A DNA stretch of 64,000 nucleotides from Bisporella sp. PMI_857 (Eukaryota > Ascomycota > Leotiomycetes > Helotiales > Helotiaceae), in NCBI GenBank assembly GCA_021307315.1, contig JAJSPD010000059.1, positions 186,001 to 250,000 of the forward strand, written 5' to 3'. Numbering within the stretch: position 1 is the first letter of the stretch; each line of letters opens with the position of its first letter. The notes under the pieces are model-generated. The model was given only the letters and a program-made list of their open reading frames with translations. It ran no database searches and had not been told where the DNA came from. Made by a program: the position numbers and the translations under genes. Positions 22,918 through 33,638 of this stretch are shown here, in pieces.

Positions 22918-24703
22918 CTATCTCGGTACATCATTCCAAGGCCTCTGCCCATTCTCAGCTCCACATTTGTCCATTATATCATACATGGCTGCAAGGTAAT
23001 GTTTTGGTTTTGTTCCCCTCGTGCGTCCAGGGTAACCATCTCCCACTACATCCTTTATCCAGTTTGCGCTGAGTATGAGGCTGGTCGTGGGTTTACCTGG
23101 ACTGCCCCAGCTGCTAATGTCTTCGATGCGAGACTTAGTTTCGTTGATAGAATTAAGCCTCAAGCTGTCACACCATACCTGCATTGTACCCTCGATATTT
23201 CTGCGAGACAGATGTGAACCATTCGTGTCGGTTACGGCGCATTGGGGAGCCGACGTACAGCTTTCCAAACTCGCCCGCGGGTTCTATACTCCCCACGTGG
23301 CCCTCCGCATGGTACGAGATCGCGTCCCGTACCGCCTTTCGTGTCGTTGTGCTCTGAGCCGTAGCAGTGCTTGCCCTTGTTGGCTTCGCTGGCTAGGGGC
23401 ATAAAGTAAGATTTGCACGCATCCTGCTTGATCTTGTGTATATCTTCTTTCTGGCTGTTGTTGACCTTCAATATAAGAACACCCCAACTCGGATCAGCTC
23501 TTGTGTCACCATATGCAAAGAGGCCAACGAGTAAGGCCATTTCCACCCAGTGACCGGCTGAAACTGGGTTGCCACTAGCTTCTTGGCAGAATTTATTGAT
23601 ATTGTGGATGTAACCAATATAGCATAGTCGCACTTGGGAACCGTAGCATCACAGTTTGGCAGATTTAAGAGTGCCTTGCTAACGTAGTCATTCGCTTTTA
23701 TCTTAGCTATTTGACCACTAACTCGGACGAAGTCAGATCCCATATTACCTGCGTCATTTTCGGAAGGATGTTGTTCTATGAACCTAGGTCCACAACCTCG
23801 AGAGGCACAGCAACGCGCTCGCCATCCTCCAGAATATAATACTCTTCTGAGGAGGGTTCCTTCAATCCGAAACTTGGCATCATCATATTAGACAGTGCAC
23901 TTATGGTCCAGGTATCAGCAATTTTGACAGTTTCTACTGCCCCTTCTCCACAGCGAATTTTACCACAACTTGCAGACCATAGACTCACTTGCCGTTATAA
24001 AGCCTCCTGTCCTCGGAATTAATACTGTATCCCCGAAGTGAAAGATTTTGTGCATCTAAAGCGAACCTTGAGATCTGTACACAGCATGCACCGACTTTCG
24101 CCTCTTAGGCTTAGTGTGCGCTTTGTTGAGCATGACTCTAAGCGATTTCTGTGTGAAGAACTTCAGATACGTAACAATATAGTGATATTGGGCACTTGAG
24201 TAATGATCCTCCCATGAATAAGCGCCAAGCCTGGGATCCCTTGCACAAGGATTCTTTTTTACTCTGTGGTCAGTTTCGTTGCAGAGCATTTGGATATGGA
24301 TACACGCTGGATTTGTAGACTAGTGGAGGTTGAGTACCTGTTTGTAGAAATAGAAGAATAGAGTCACGGAGCCTTCAGAGAGTATGGGGGGTAAACAAGT
24401 GTCAATTGCTGAAGGTTGTAGAACAACTGCAGGAGAGAATCCCTCTACTTATAGAGATGTGATACTCACATGCCATCACTGATGCCTACTGTTGCCTATA
24501 CTGGTGCCTACAATAGACTAGGTATGGTCCTTAGACCTAACCTGTTCAACACTGTTGATAGTGTCTTGTACGCTTCTTTTCTGTTTGTCTGTAGTTCCCA
24601 TGCCCATATACTTATCGAGCGATTTCTGATATGCTCGTCTCGGTTTCCACTGCTTTAATGCATTTTCGAGATAGCCAGCCTCCGCTATAGCATCTACGAT
24701 CAT
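22918..24703 (-). pseudogene. Decayed multi-exon gene, function not recognised (possibly secreted)
   Basis: Several minus-strand segments have real-protein composition but do not join into one frame. At about 24,518-24,703: MIVDAIAEAGYLENALKQWK. At 24,056-24,289: CARDPRLGAYSWEDHYSSAQ. At 23,776-23,988: CGKIRCGEGAVETVKIADTW. At 23,468-23,743: LNLPNCDATVPKCDYAILVT. At 22,918-23,268: RRNIEGTMQVWCDSLRLNSI. The cysteine content and an Ala/Glu-rich first segment recall fungal extracellular zincin-like peptidase proteins, but no metal-binding HExxH is visible. GT-AG introns may explain some breaks; internal stops such as that ending the 23,776 segment suggest decay. Treat it as one or two dead genes. 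Confidence 0.35.
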
Positions 24704-25152
24704 TTCCCTCTGATCGGCATTGCAAATTTTGTGTACCTAATGTTCCCAGTGGTCTTTTTTGAAGTCGTAGAGGCTTGCGACGTCTACAAAATCTTGTCGT
24801 CCAGTGATCAGTGCACTAGGTGAGTTCTCGGTCGAGATTCGGAAACAGTCTTTCGAGAAAATGGCTGCGAGCAAGTTGAGAAATACTTAATGCAGTTTGA
24901 TATTAATGTGGAAGGAGAGAAAGGCTTGAAAACGCGCCAAGAGGCGCACAATCTTCTTGAAGGAGAGCTTTGAAAAATCTGGTATGAAATCTAGAATTGA
25001 TATTCTGTGTTTGAATGGAATTGCAAAGTCTTTACTGGCATGAGGAGACCCGTTTAGTCTTTATAGCTTTATTCATAGGATGAGCAAGTAGGTACAGAAC
25101 AAATTACTGCTTTTCTGACTTACAAACTCATATCATCGAGCCTAGGTAAGTA

Positions 25153-25308
25153 CAGTCAAACTTGGTTATATCTGAACGCTCGGTGCCAAACTAACCTTCC
25201 GATATAACGAGGTCCATTATAGCTACCTAAAGCTCGGCGGACCCAAGGTTCATTCCGATATACAGAGGTTTCCGATATAACGAGTTCCGATATAACCAGG
25301 TTTGACTG
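25153..25308. mobile_element. Pogo-type MITE, 156 bp, TA target duplication
   Basis: Both ends begin CAGTCAAAC(T/C)TGGTTATATC and match for about 25 bp, with TA at 25151-25152 and 25309-25310. A terminal CAGT followed by a TTATA-type motif is common in pogo/Tigger-like elements. The interior contains three copies of a CCGATATAACGAGG-like word and no coding sequence. It is unrelated in sequence to the ends of the element at 18,000. Confidence 0.85.
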
Positions 25309-25535
25309 TAGAAACTGCGATATAATGCCAGCCCAACTTGAAGGCTCATTTCTTGGCCATTAGAAGAGAAGGCTATGCGTGAATCCTACGGAAGGAGGCG
25401 CTGCTGGCAGTGTTGCCAGAAGCAGGTGTAGTTTATACGTATGGCCGATTTTTGACGAGTGACACAAAAGATCATGATAACTCTGGCGAGATTGTTTATA
25501 TCCGCATTTGTCTACAATTATGACAGACAGATTTC

Positions 25536-25790
25536 TGTAACAACTCAAGCTGAACAGGGATCTCGATCCGTAGATCCAGGTAGAAGGACTCAAAGGTGTG
25601 AACAACTATCAATTGTTATAACTAAGAGAACGAGCTACAGACAGAAGAAGGGGAGGAAAGCAGCGCTCTATATACAGGAACTGGCCGGAGGCCAGTATAA
25701 GCGAGCTTTAGGATGTCCGGTGCTGAGCTCCGTCCGAGCTCTGGGGTGTCCGGTGCCAAGCTCCACCGAAGAGAGGCCAGGGCCGTGACA
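25536..25790 (+). mobile_element. Solo LTR, 255 bp, family L2, with 5-bp target duplication ATTTC
   Basis: The element runs TGTAACAACTCAAGC...GGCCGTGACA and is flanked by ATTTC on both sides (25531-25535 and 25791-25795). Inside are a possible TATA (CTCTATATAC) and an imperfect internal duplication around GATGTCCGGTGCTGAGCTCC and GGTGTCCGGTGCCAAGCTCC. The perfect target duplication with no internal region indicates LTR-LTR recombination after insertion. A single copy was seen in this window. Confidence 0.85.
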
Positions 25791-26240
25791 ATTTCTGGCG
25801 TTTTTAGAAGAATATCTTGGCATAAATTTGACTGTGTTCTAGGTTCATCATATGGCGGCTCCTGTTTCCTGGGTCTAGATCAACCTACCGCTGAGGTACC
25901 TGATTTGTCCCCGGAGAGTCATTTAAAAGTCAAGAAACTCTTTGAGTATAATTGCTTTTCTTTGTAATGACAATCTGCGTCGTTACTAAAGCGCCTAAAA
26001 TTTAAAGGACGCAGAAACATCGGCCGGTCTGACGCCTTAATCCGTAATGTGGCTCATATAAGCACCAAACAACACTCCTTTTGATCTAGGATTTGAAACA
26101 AGCTTCGATGGAGTGATTCCTTGGCTTCAATGAGCCATTTCGCAGATGCTAGCTGCAAACGGAATTGTTGCGAGCTATTTCTGTAAGACCCAGAGGGAAA
26201 GGATTAGTTCATATAGAATAAGTGAGAGAGTGAGAGAAAT

Positions 26241-26434
26241 TGATGGTATTGGTGTCTTACCTTCCACGGGGCAAAAGGCGTAGCTCTATATAATAGGCCA
26301 CGCTCTTGCTCTTGATGGATATGGTAATTGTTGTTGTTGTACTAGGTTCTACTCTAGATTCTACAAAATGGGGGTTGTGCGGACCACGTGGCCTGGTGGG
26401 TCGTATGTGGATCCGTAAACCCCTACTTCCTACA
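26241..26434 (+). mobile_element. Short LTR-like insertion, 194 bp, family S, target duplication GAAAT
   Basis: Ends are TGATGGTATTGG...CTTCCTACA, flanked by GAAAT at 26236-26240 and 26435-26439. It is highly similar to the copy at 50,502 and more distantly to those at 27,121 (inverted), 33,422 (inverted) and 38,722. A run of TTG triplets lies in the middle. TG...CA ends with a 5-bp duplication fit a solo LTR or a TRIM-like element. Confidence 0.85.
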
Positions 26435-27120
26435 GAAATCTTCCTTGATTATTCTATTTAGGGAGAAAAAGAGATCTATACATTTGGTGTGGTCTTGACA
26501 AAGTAGTTCATATCCTCTGAAAAACTAGGAATAACACCAGGTGTGAGTCCACGTCAAATATTTGAATACTCATTTGCATAAAGCTACCACAGTGCCCTGT
26601 ATATTGATGCTGGCAGCGACAAACACGCTTGAGAAGTATTTATCCATGAGCTCGAGCAGTTGCTATCTGTTCTACTTATGTCAGCGTTAGAAGATAGGTC
26701 GGAATGCCTCCAACGAATTTCTATCTGTTAAGTTGTATGACTTGAGCAAATGTGACATCTTGTAACTATAGGCGTGATGGATCTGACTCCCGTCGCCGCA
26801 AAATCGGTGGTTGGCAGCCTTCGCCGTATATTGCTGACGGATATGAGTAAACTCTGCACTGCGCAGAAGGGACTGGCCGGTACATCAACCATTTTGTCAG
26901 GTCATCACTAAATGTGGCAAAAGTATCCTGGGGCTTATAATGTGCAGCTAGTATATCTTACAGTCCCGCCTTTTTATTTACGAACCAGTCTTACACATTA
27001 ATTTACAAACTAGGTAATGAACTAGGCGAGGTCGGCCATATTTTGATGCCGGATAAAAATTATAAAAATAGGCAAGTAGTAGCATGTATTCCTGTCAAAA
27101 TTTGCATGTGGGTCGGTTAA

Positions 27121-27302
27121 TGTTGGAATGCATGTACATAGCTTCACGCGTTCCATATCGCAAGGATTGTGGGCCCTCTACCATCTATATAACTACCTGG
27201 CAATAGGCCGTAGCTTAGAAGAATCAACGAATATCATAACCACACCAGCAAGAGCGTAGTCACAGCTACTACGCCTTTTGCTACGTGGTAGGTATTCCGA
27301 CA
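27121..27302 (-). mobile_element. Short LTR-like insertion, 182 bp, family S, target duplication GTTAA
   Basis: Ends are TGTTGGAATGC...GGTATTCCGACA, flanked by GTTAA at 27116-27120 and 27303-27307. It is inverted relative to the copy at 38,722, which it matches along its length. It lies only 15 bp from the start of an L1-family solo LTR, so elements have accumulated side by side. Confidence 0.88.
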
Positions 27303-27317
27303 GTTAAGGACCGTTAC

Positions 27318-27694
27318 TGTAAATCGCTAAGGTCGGTTAGGGACGGTTACAGGCTGTAGGTGACCCATCAGGGCGACGAAGGTTAGCCGATAGCCAGCTG
27401 ATGGCTTACAGCCACTGTAGAAGCGTATAGTCTAAACATTGTGGGCTCCGACTGATAGAGTGCTCTTCGGGGATACCGAACTCTAGAGCTCGGTGACCCC
27501 GTAAGTCAAGGATACAGCACAGTTCAGGAATATAAGGAGAAGCTAGGGTTCTCTGGAGGAGAGCAAGCTTGAGTTTCTTTCTAGATTCGGAAACATACTT
27601 TTCATATCAAAACATCACTATTACAACTACATCGCAAGTCACGTGTTCTTACCTATTATATTCCAATCCTTCCTGCCGCCCTCTTTCTGTTACA
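27318..27694 (+). mobile_element. Solo LTR, 377 bp, family L1
   Basis: It aligns with 16,381-16,769 over its full length (shared GCAAGCTTGAGTTTCTT, AGTCACGTG and CCTGCYGCCCTCT blocks) and ends CTGTTACA. Its 5' end (TGTAAATCGC) is mutated from TGTAACAG. No matching flanking 5-mers remain, so this copy is older than the one at 55,522. Confidence 0.75.
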
Positions 27695-28658
27695 GCATGT
27701 GTATAAAACTTATATTTAAGGTTGGGTTTCAGAATAAAAAAAGACTTGTAGTTAATAAATGTTATAGCCAAAAGCCCTATCTTAATAAAAAAAACTACAA
27801 GCTGGATATTGAATTGGTAAAGAGTATGTTAGGCGCAGGAATGTCACCTGCGAAGGGGTAATGAGGAGGTTCGGTAGAGCTCTAGGTTTCAGCACGTAAA
27901 GGGTCGCCCTGGCAGGTCCACCGCTCGTGCGCCTGCGGAGATGGGCCTGCATTCCCTTTCGAGAACGGCAAATGTATGGCCGCTGCTTCTTGGGAACATG
28001 GGTAACACCATACAATATCGTGGCAAAGCGCTGGTGTTAGATAGGCGCGAACTGCGGCGAGATCTGAAGCCATGACACTGGGTGACCTCATCACTATGCA
28101 TTGTCTTGAGGTAAGCAGTGATGCCGCCCGAGATTAAGGTGTACTGACAGCGGGTTCAGATGAGGATGGCGTAGGTCGAGTCGAAGGAGAAACAGTCCAT
28201 GATCATCCATACCGTAGAGTTTTAGGGGATAGTGACTAGTACAGGAGTGCCAGATGCGCCTGCCCAATAGGAGTTGCCCTTCAGAGTAGTATATAGTTAC
28301 CGTAGGTCTCCTACAAGAAATATCATGCTTTTCGGTCCAAGACCTAGATGTCTCCTCCTACAGGGGAGCCTGGCTTTGAATACGACTCGAATATGCATAT
28401 AAGTAAAGTAAAAATATAAAAGTTCGGTGTCACACCTCTGTTTACAGCAGAAAACACGCCACAATCAACTCTGTGCGTAGGCCATCAGAAGGGGTGTGGG
28501 ATGCCAGCCAAGGAACAGCACGACAAAGGAAACTGATAAATATTTCCTTTTAGATTACTGCCGAGATCTGCAATAATTAATTAATTATTGATTTAAGCTT
28601 TTACTGGTTTGCCATTACGCTGACTATATATGATGACTTTTTCTCCATAACATTATCT
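27695..28658. other. Intergenic, border between repeat-rich region and gene cluster
   Basis: No convincing gene was found; frames at 27,782-28,101 on the minus strand overlap one another in different frames. The region ends at the 3' end of the esterase gene. Confidence 0.4.
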
Positions 28659-29624
28659 TCAGATACTTGTCAATGCCCTGATCCGATTCTCCATTGCCTT
28701 CTTGGTTGCCGATATACGTGGCGCGATGGCCTCCCAGCCGTGTGGAAGACCAGGGTACAGGTGGAATTCGGTGCTTATATTGGCCCTTGTGAAACGCGTA
28801 ATATATTCGATAACTTCAGCCTTGAAAATGTCGAGTTCACCAACATCGATATAGAGTGGCGGCAAGCCTTGGACCGATGCGACTCGAGCTGGTGCTGCAT
28901 ATGGCGAGACGCCTTCCTTCCCTGCTTGCTCACTCAGCAATGCTGTCCAGCCAGTTACGTTGTCGCTTGACTTCCACAACGCTAGTTCCTCGATGCCATC
29001 GATGGGTGACAGATTTCGGTCGTCAAGCATGGGGTAGATGAGGACTTGCTTGGCCAAAGGCGGGCTCATCTCGCGATCGCGTGCCATGATGGCGACCCCG
29101 GCTGCGATGCCACCTCCAGCTGACTCTCCGGTAATACCAATCCGAGTCGGGTCGATGTTGAACTTGGTGGCATTCTCTTTGACCCACGTTAGGGCCGCAT
29201 AGACGTCTTCAGTTGGCGCTGGGTGTGGATGTTCGGGTGCCTTGCGGTAATTCACCGAAAAGAACTGCACCTGTGTTGCCGCCACAGTGAGTGCTGTCGC
29301 TTTGATGAAGGTTTCGGCGCTGCCAGCTATCATGCCGCCACCGTGCGCATGGATGAAGGCCGGCGAGGTCTCTCCTGGCGAGGCTTCCTTCTTGGGATAG
29401 ACGTGGAAAATGGTAATGTCGGCCCCGTCATAAGATTTTACGGCCAGAGTATCGATAGAGACGCCAGGTGCCTCTGGAATGATGCTAGTTGAGGATTCAA
29501 AGAAGCCCTTCATCTGCTGGCGACGGCCTTCAACGTCGTGAACTTTAGGTGGCGGCAGAGCTGCTAGCATAGGTAGCAACGGCTCGAGAGCCTTTGCATA
29601 TTCGGGTTCAAAGCTAAGAGGCAT
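28659..29624 (-). CDS. HSL-type alpha/beta-hydrolase (carboxylesterase/lipase)
   Basis: About 321 residues, intronless. The start is ATG at 29,624 (MPLSFEPEY); the open frame reaches 29,702 but its upstream part is Cys/Arg-rich and unlike the family. Diagnostic sites in order are the oxyanion-hole motif HAHGGGM, the nucleophile elbow TGESAGGG (Ser), the acid in DVGELDIF and the His in GLPHGW. This is the hormone-sensitive-lipase branch, cytosolic with no signal peptide, acting on ester bonds of small or steroid-like molecules. It is the first gene at the left edge of the cluster and points the same way as the SDR next door. An esterase beside a Baeyer-Villiger monooxygenase often hydrolyses the ester or lactone that the monooxygenase makes; that pairing is inference. 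Confidence 0.9.
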   Translation of the reverse strand: MPLSFEPEYAKALEPLLPMLAALPPPKVHDVEGRRQQMKGFFESSTSIIPEAPGVSIDTLAVKSYDGADITIFHVYPKKEASPGETSPAFIHAHGGGMIAGSAETFIKATALTVAATQVQFFSVNYRKAPEHPHPAPTEDVYAALTWVKENATKFNIDPTRIGITGESAGGGIAAGVAIMARDREMSPPLAKQVLIYPMLDDRNLSPIDGIEELALWKSSDNVTGWTALLSEQAGKEGVSPYAAPARVASVQGLPPLYIDVGELDIFKAEVIEYITRFTRANISTEFHLYPGLPHGWEAIAPRISATKKAMENRIRALTSI

Positions 29625-30467
29625 GGTGGGCGGAGGGGAGGATGGGATGTGACGTGCGCGGAACAGAGTATGAACATATAAGCAACGGCATCTCAGTACC
29701 AAGAGTTATAGCCTTAACGCTAAGTATGTTCGGCATTTTCACGGCATTGTCCGCTGTTACTAATTCGTATATGCAAAGTACCAGGTAGATGACTTGAGCG
29801 TAGCAAATAGATAAGAGAAGCAGTTGTATCACGAGTCGCTGTGAAATAGTCCCAACAACTAGTATAAGAATGCTATTTGAAGCTGCGCACGAAGCTCTAT
29901 CTAGTTCTTCGTGGCCGCTGGACCCCCGAGGACCTCCTCAATGTTCCCAAGATTCATCACGTGACATCCTATTTTCTATCTGTAAATCACCTACATCTAG
30001 ATTACTAATATAACGAGTGATTATTTGCCAATAGTACTAAGCCTCCGGTAGAGCCTTGCTAGTACCAATGCTCCCTGAGCACTACTCACATCCTAGTAGT
30101 AGTTGTGTCCTAGTACCATCCATATATTGGTATCGTCCGTAGCTGGTACCATCAACAGCCTAATGATTTGGTGTGGTAATAGCCATACTAGTTCCAACAA
30201 TAACCCGGTACTAGCGCGTGCTTGTAACGTCGGGTGATAATCCAACCCTCCCAGAAGGCCACGTAAGAACAGGTTTACCAACCACACTGCATGGCGCGGG
30301 TATAGAAAGTTAGGCGCCGGCTTATTCCAGCGGCCCAGAGCAAGAAATTGATAACCATGCTATAACTACGAAGCCCCGACGGACTCCTATCAACACGGTC
30401 ACATCCAAAGTCCTGCTACAAAGGTGACGAGTATTTTCTGCGAAAGATGATTGTGTACATAAGACTA
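29625..30467. other. Upstream region of the esterase gene
   Basis: This 0.84-kb interval between two minus-strand genes holds the esterase promoter. No conserved box stood out, and no gene was seen in it. Confidence 0.4.
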
Positions 30468-31319
30468 TTACAGGATCAACTTGGTATGACACTCAGTGAC
30501 GACATCCTCCACTTCAGTGCATGTCTTGCCCTGAACCCAAAGACCCTTTCCACGTACTTTGTCTAGTGGCTGCGTAGCAATAATAGCTACGGCAGAAGCG
30601 ACATCTTGTGGAGAGCTGATCAATACACTTGATGGTAGCTGTCCAGAGCGTTCTTCCGTCATTCTTGTTAGGGTAAACCATGGCGCCACCAGAGAAATGG
30701 ATATACCATTTTCCAGGCATTCTCTTCTCATTGATGTGGCTCGTACCAGCCCCAGCACGGCATGCTTGGATGCGCAGTATAGCGCTTGTTCGGGGACGGG
30801 TATGTATGATGCCATGGAGCCTATGACCACGATCCTGCCACCTCCGCTCCTAGTCATATGGTGCAGCGCAAGCTTGATATTGTAAGTTACACCAGTAATG
30901 TTGACATCAAATATTTTGGTTGAAGGGCGACGAAGAAGCCCTGAGCCATTTTCTTCATATTCATTCGCAAAGTAGTCGTATTTAGGGCTGTGAAAGGCCA
31001 TAAGTTCCGGGTTGATCCCAGCATTGCACACGACCAGATCTATTCGGTTATAAATTTCAACAGTCTGCTGGAAAAGGTGGGTCTGATCGTCCCACGATGT
31101 CACGTCACATCTTATAAATTGTGCGTCATGTCCGATCTTTTCTGCAGCTTCCTTGCCAATATCCCCGTCGACGTCCGCAATGACCACTTTTGCGCCAGAG
31201 TCTGCAAACAACTGAGCAATGGCAAACCCTATGCCATGCGCGGCGCCTGTGACTATTACGACCTTGTCCAGTGCCCAGCCTCGCAATTCTTCCGGAGAAG
31301 GTAGTTCGAGCTGTGACAT
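30468..31319 (-). CDS. Classical short-chain dehydrogenase/reductase (SDR-1)
   Basis: 283 residues from ATG 31,319 (MSQLELPSPEEL), intronless. The coenzyme-binding motif TGAAHGIG (about residues 25-32), Asp at the end of beta-2 (VIADVDG, favouring NAD+), the NAG motif (VVCNAGIN), Ser in the active-site loop (VIGSMAS) and the catalytic pair in YCASK are all present. The enzyme interconverts a secondary alcohol and a ketone, probably in the cytosol. There is an extra insert of about 20 residues after NAG (PKYDYFANEYEENGSGLLRR), longer than usual for the family and likely part of the substrate lid. It lies between the esterase and glyoxalase genes on the same strand. No sequence defect was found. 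Confidence 0.9.
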   Translation of the reverse strand: MSQLELPSPEELRGWALDKVVIVTGAAHGIGFAIAQLFADSGAKVVIADVDGDIGKEAAEKIGHDAQFIRCDVTSWDDQTHLFQQTVEIYNRIDLVVCNAGINPELMAFHSPKYDYFANEYEENGSGLLRRPSTKIFDVNITGVTYNIKLALHHMTRSGGGRIVVIGSMASYIPVPEQALYCASKHAVLGLVRATSMRRECLENGISISLVAPWFTLTRMTEERSGQLPSSVLISSPQDVASAVAIIATQPLDKVRGKGLWVQGKTCTEVEDVVTECHTKLIL

Positions 31320-31433
31320 TATGGTGGTGGCGGCGGGAGAGATTAGATAAAAAGCTAACAAGTATTAATTTTGAAGAATGTTCCAGATGCTTTACGATAT
31401 TCAAAAATGCATGTATTATTTATTTTATCCATT

Positions 31434-31580
31434 TACACCTTTCACATCCTTCATACCGCATTCTCGCACCTTTCGCACCCTCAACTCACAATTCACACCT
31501 CTCGCACCTTTCACACCTTTCATCCCACATACCAGACACCTTTCACGCCTCTAACACTTCTTACACACTTTGCGCCTCTA
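31434..31580. repeat. Degenerate CACCTTT/CACCTCT tract upstream of SDR-1
   Basis: About half a dozen CACCTYT words spaced 8-20 bp apart lie 110-260 bp upstream of the SDR-1 start codon. Similar tracts, on either strand, occur near 35,130-35,300, 44,661-44,750, 49,385-49,570 and 59,335-59,400. They may be a cluster regulatory element or a simple expanding repeat. Confidence 0.5.
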
Positions 31581-31740
31581 TAAGCATTTATTTGATGGAT
31601 TACTTTTATAGCTTAACATGCTGTTCAACAATAAACTCACACCCTCTAATAAAATATCGGGTTATTATTATGTTAATATAAGATTTAAAGCCTCGCACTG
31701 CTCCTCTACAACCCAGTTGGGAAGTATAAATAGTAATTGT

Positions 31741-31876
31741 TGATATGAATCACCAGAAAGAGGGCAAGGAAATGGAAGCTCTTGATTAGTCAGAAGGTCG
31801 ATTAGCCAGCCCATTTGGGGAAACACATGAGTCTACTATGGAAAGGACGCATATTAGCATTAAATATGATATTCTC
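31741..31876 (+). pseudogene. Fragment of an unknown protein gene (copy B)
   Basis: It aligns for about 130 bp with the minus strand of 15,961-16,096 (shared ATGGAAGCTC, CAGAAGGTC, AGCCCATTTGGG and ATATGATATTCTC words). Where copy A reads PDWPEG this copy has a stop (TAG) and several C-to-T and G-to-A changes, so it is the more damaged one. The similarity stops on either side, so the copies are relics of a dispersed repeat or duplicated gene. Confidence 0.6.
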
Positions 31877-32203
31877 TTTAATAATGGCTAACTGATACTA
31901 CACAGTTGATTCCATATTGGCCTATTATTACGCGATATCAACAATACTGTAACAGTCCGTGTGCTGCTAGTGCAGTATTAGGCTCGCTCCTGGTTTTAGT
32001 GCAGTGAAGAAACTTGGATTCAAGTAGCTGATTAGTGATGTATTTAGAACTGACCACGGGTAATACTGCTTCTAATAGGATATAGTTCTATTATCGAGCA
32101 TATATTCTTCCAAGGTTATATACTAGTATTCGTGTCCAGCAGGTTTAAACCTTTCGTTTTGAATTATTTCTACAAACTATACTCATCGTTAGCAAATCGA
32201 ATA

Positions 32204-33266
32204 CTACAAGATTACGGATGATCGATTTTCGGCTCCGAGTCCGTCATCGCAACTTGATTGGCTAGCAATAAGCGCACTTACATATCCATCGGGTTCAAAA
32301 ATAAAGGCAACACGGAAGGGGCCATCCATAATACGCTTCTGCCAGGAAACACCCTTTTTATCGAATCGCTCACAGGCGGCTTCTAAGTCGTCGACTGAAA
32401 TGCAAATGTGGCCGAAGCCTTCTGGTTCACTGTTCCCATTGTGGTACACCACACCATCCTTCTTCTCTGTTCCATAATTCCAGGTCAGCTCCAACAGGCC
32501 CTCACTATTGGCTTCGGGGTTGGGCCTGTCGATATTGCTGTTTCTACCAGGTAAGCCATAGCCAAGAAAGTAGCTATCGAAACCGGCTTCCGGATTTCGA
32601 AAAGTATGTTTGGGCGTCATACCGAAAATGTCCTCGTAGAACTTGAGCGAGACATCTTTGTCTTTAACGCGGAGCATGGTATGGTGCATCTTGTAACATT
32701 GGACATCGGTTGCCGTCACGTTTTCGGTTTCGTGAACGGGGTTCTGGGCAATAAGCTTGACCCAATATTCGTCAGGATCGAGAACGAATGCGTAACCGCC
32801 CTGAAGCGTGGCCTGGAATTTGTAACCGGCGTCGGACAGTCTCTTGCACGCAGCCTGAATATTGTCAACAGACACACAGATGTGGCCGAACCCTTTAGGA
32901 TCCTTATTCCCGTTATGCGTCTTCTCAATACCGTAGGTATAGCTCAATTCTAAGACACCCTCACGGTCGCTCATGTGCTTGCCGCATGAGGCCGATTTGG
33001 GAGAGTCTGGAGAATATCCGACATTAGCGAAAGCAAAGTCATGCAGAAGACGTTGGATAATCACCGTAGGCGAGGAAATATAGGTCTAGTTTATAATCTG
33101 GGAATTGGAACTTTTGCAACACGCTCATGCCAAGGTACTCATAGAATGTGACACTTGCTTCCGGGTCTATTACCTAGTTAGTGACTATAATTGACATGAT
33201 GGCGATATACAAACCCTTAACCCTGATCATAGAATGGTTGAGCTTGTACTTGGTAGTGTCCGTCAT
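32204..33266 (-). CDS. glo1: Glyoxalase I (lactoylglutathione lyase), two-domain type
   Basis: Exons 33266-33215, 33166-33065 and 33006-32204 (introns of 48 and 58 nt, GT...AG, with CTAAC and CTAAT branch sites) give about 318 residues, the size of the two-domain yeast-type enzyme. Each half repeats the vicinal-oxygen-chelate pattern: KLNHSMIRVKDPEASVTFYE and KMHHTMLRVKDKDVSLKFYE. Each half also carries a metal-binding Glu (GVLELSYTYG, GLLELTWNYG) and His (GFGHICVSVDN, GFGHICISVDD). The enzyme isomerises the hemithioacetal of methylglyoxal and glutathione to S-lactoylglutathione in the cytosol. All four expected metal ligands per motif set are present, so it should be active. This is a housekeeping activity, and its location inside a cluster of tailoring enzymes is unusual. 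It may be a resident bystander or protect against a reactive aldehyde product. Confidence 0.93.
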
Positions 33267-33421
33267 GGTAATAAAGGCTTAGTTACAGCCTTAGAGGGAG
33301 TCGTAGTGCGTGATAGGATGGTACAGCTTGCTATTATTATGAGGGAAAATATCTTAAATTTGTAGATTTGGCAACAGTTTGCCTTGAGATCATCCAATGG
33401 AGTGGCTGGCTGAGTAATAGT

Positions 33422-33638
33422 GTCTCAAACGAGATCCCACTTTCATGCATCCTCTACGCTCCTTCAAGGCAGAGCCCCAGCTTTTACCAGATGGAGTGGA
33501 TCCTGGAACTGATAACCCCCGCGATAGACCGTAGCTTAGAACCAGAGAATACATACAATCAAGGAATACCAGAATCGCCACCGCAAGAGCGTAGTCAATA
33601 GCTAATATGCCTTTTGCAAGGCGATAGGTATTCCGACA
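33422..33638 (-). mobile_element. Diverged short LTR-like insertion, family S
   Basis: The right end (GATAGGTATTCCGACA) and the preceding CGTAGCTTAGAA and GCAAGAGCGTAGTCA words match the copy at 27,121-27,302. The left end is uncertain: TGTCTCAAACG at 33,422 is a candidate, but flanking 5-mers do not match. This is an older copy. Confidence 0.5.

Noticed and set aside
16381..27694. The L1 LTRs at 16,381 and 27,318 considered as the two ends of one retrotransposon
   Set aside because: They are in the same orientation about 10.5 kb apart, but the DNA between them holds a DNA transposon, other LTRs and gene relics with no gag/pol sequence. They are independent solo LTRs.
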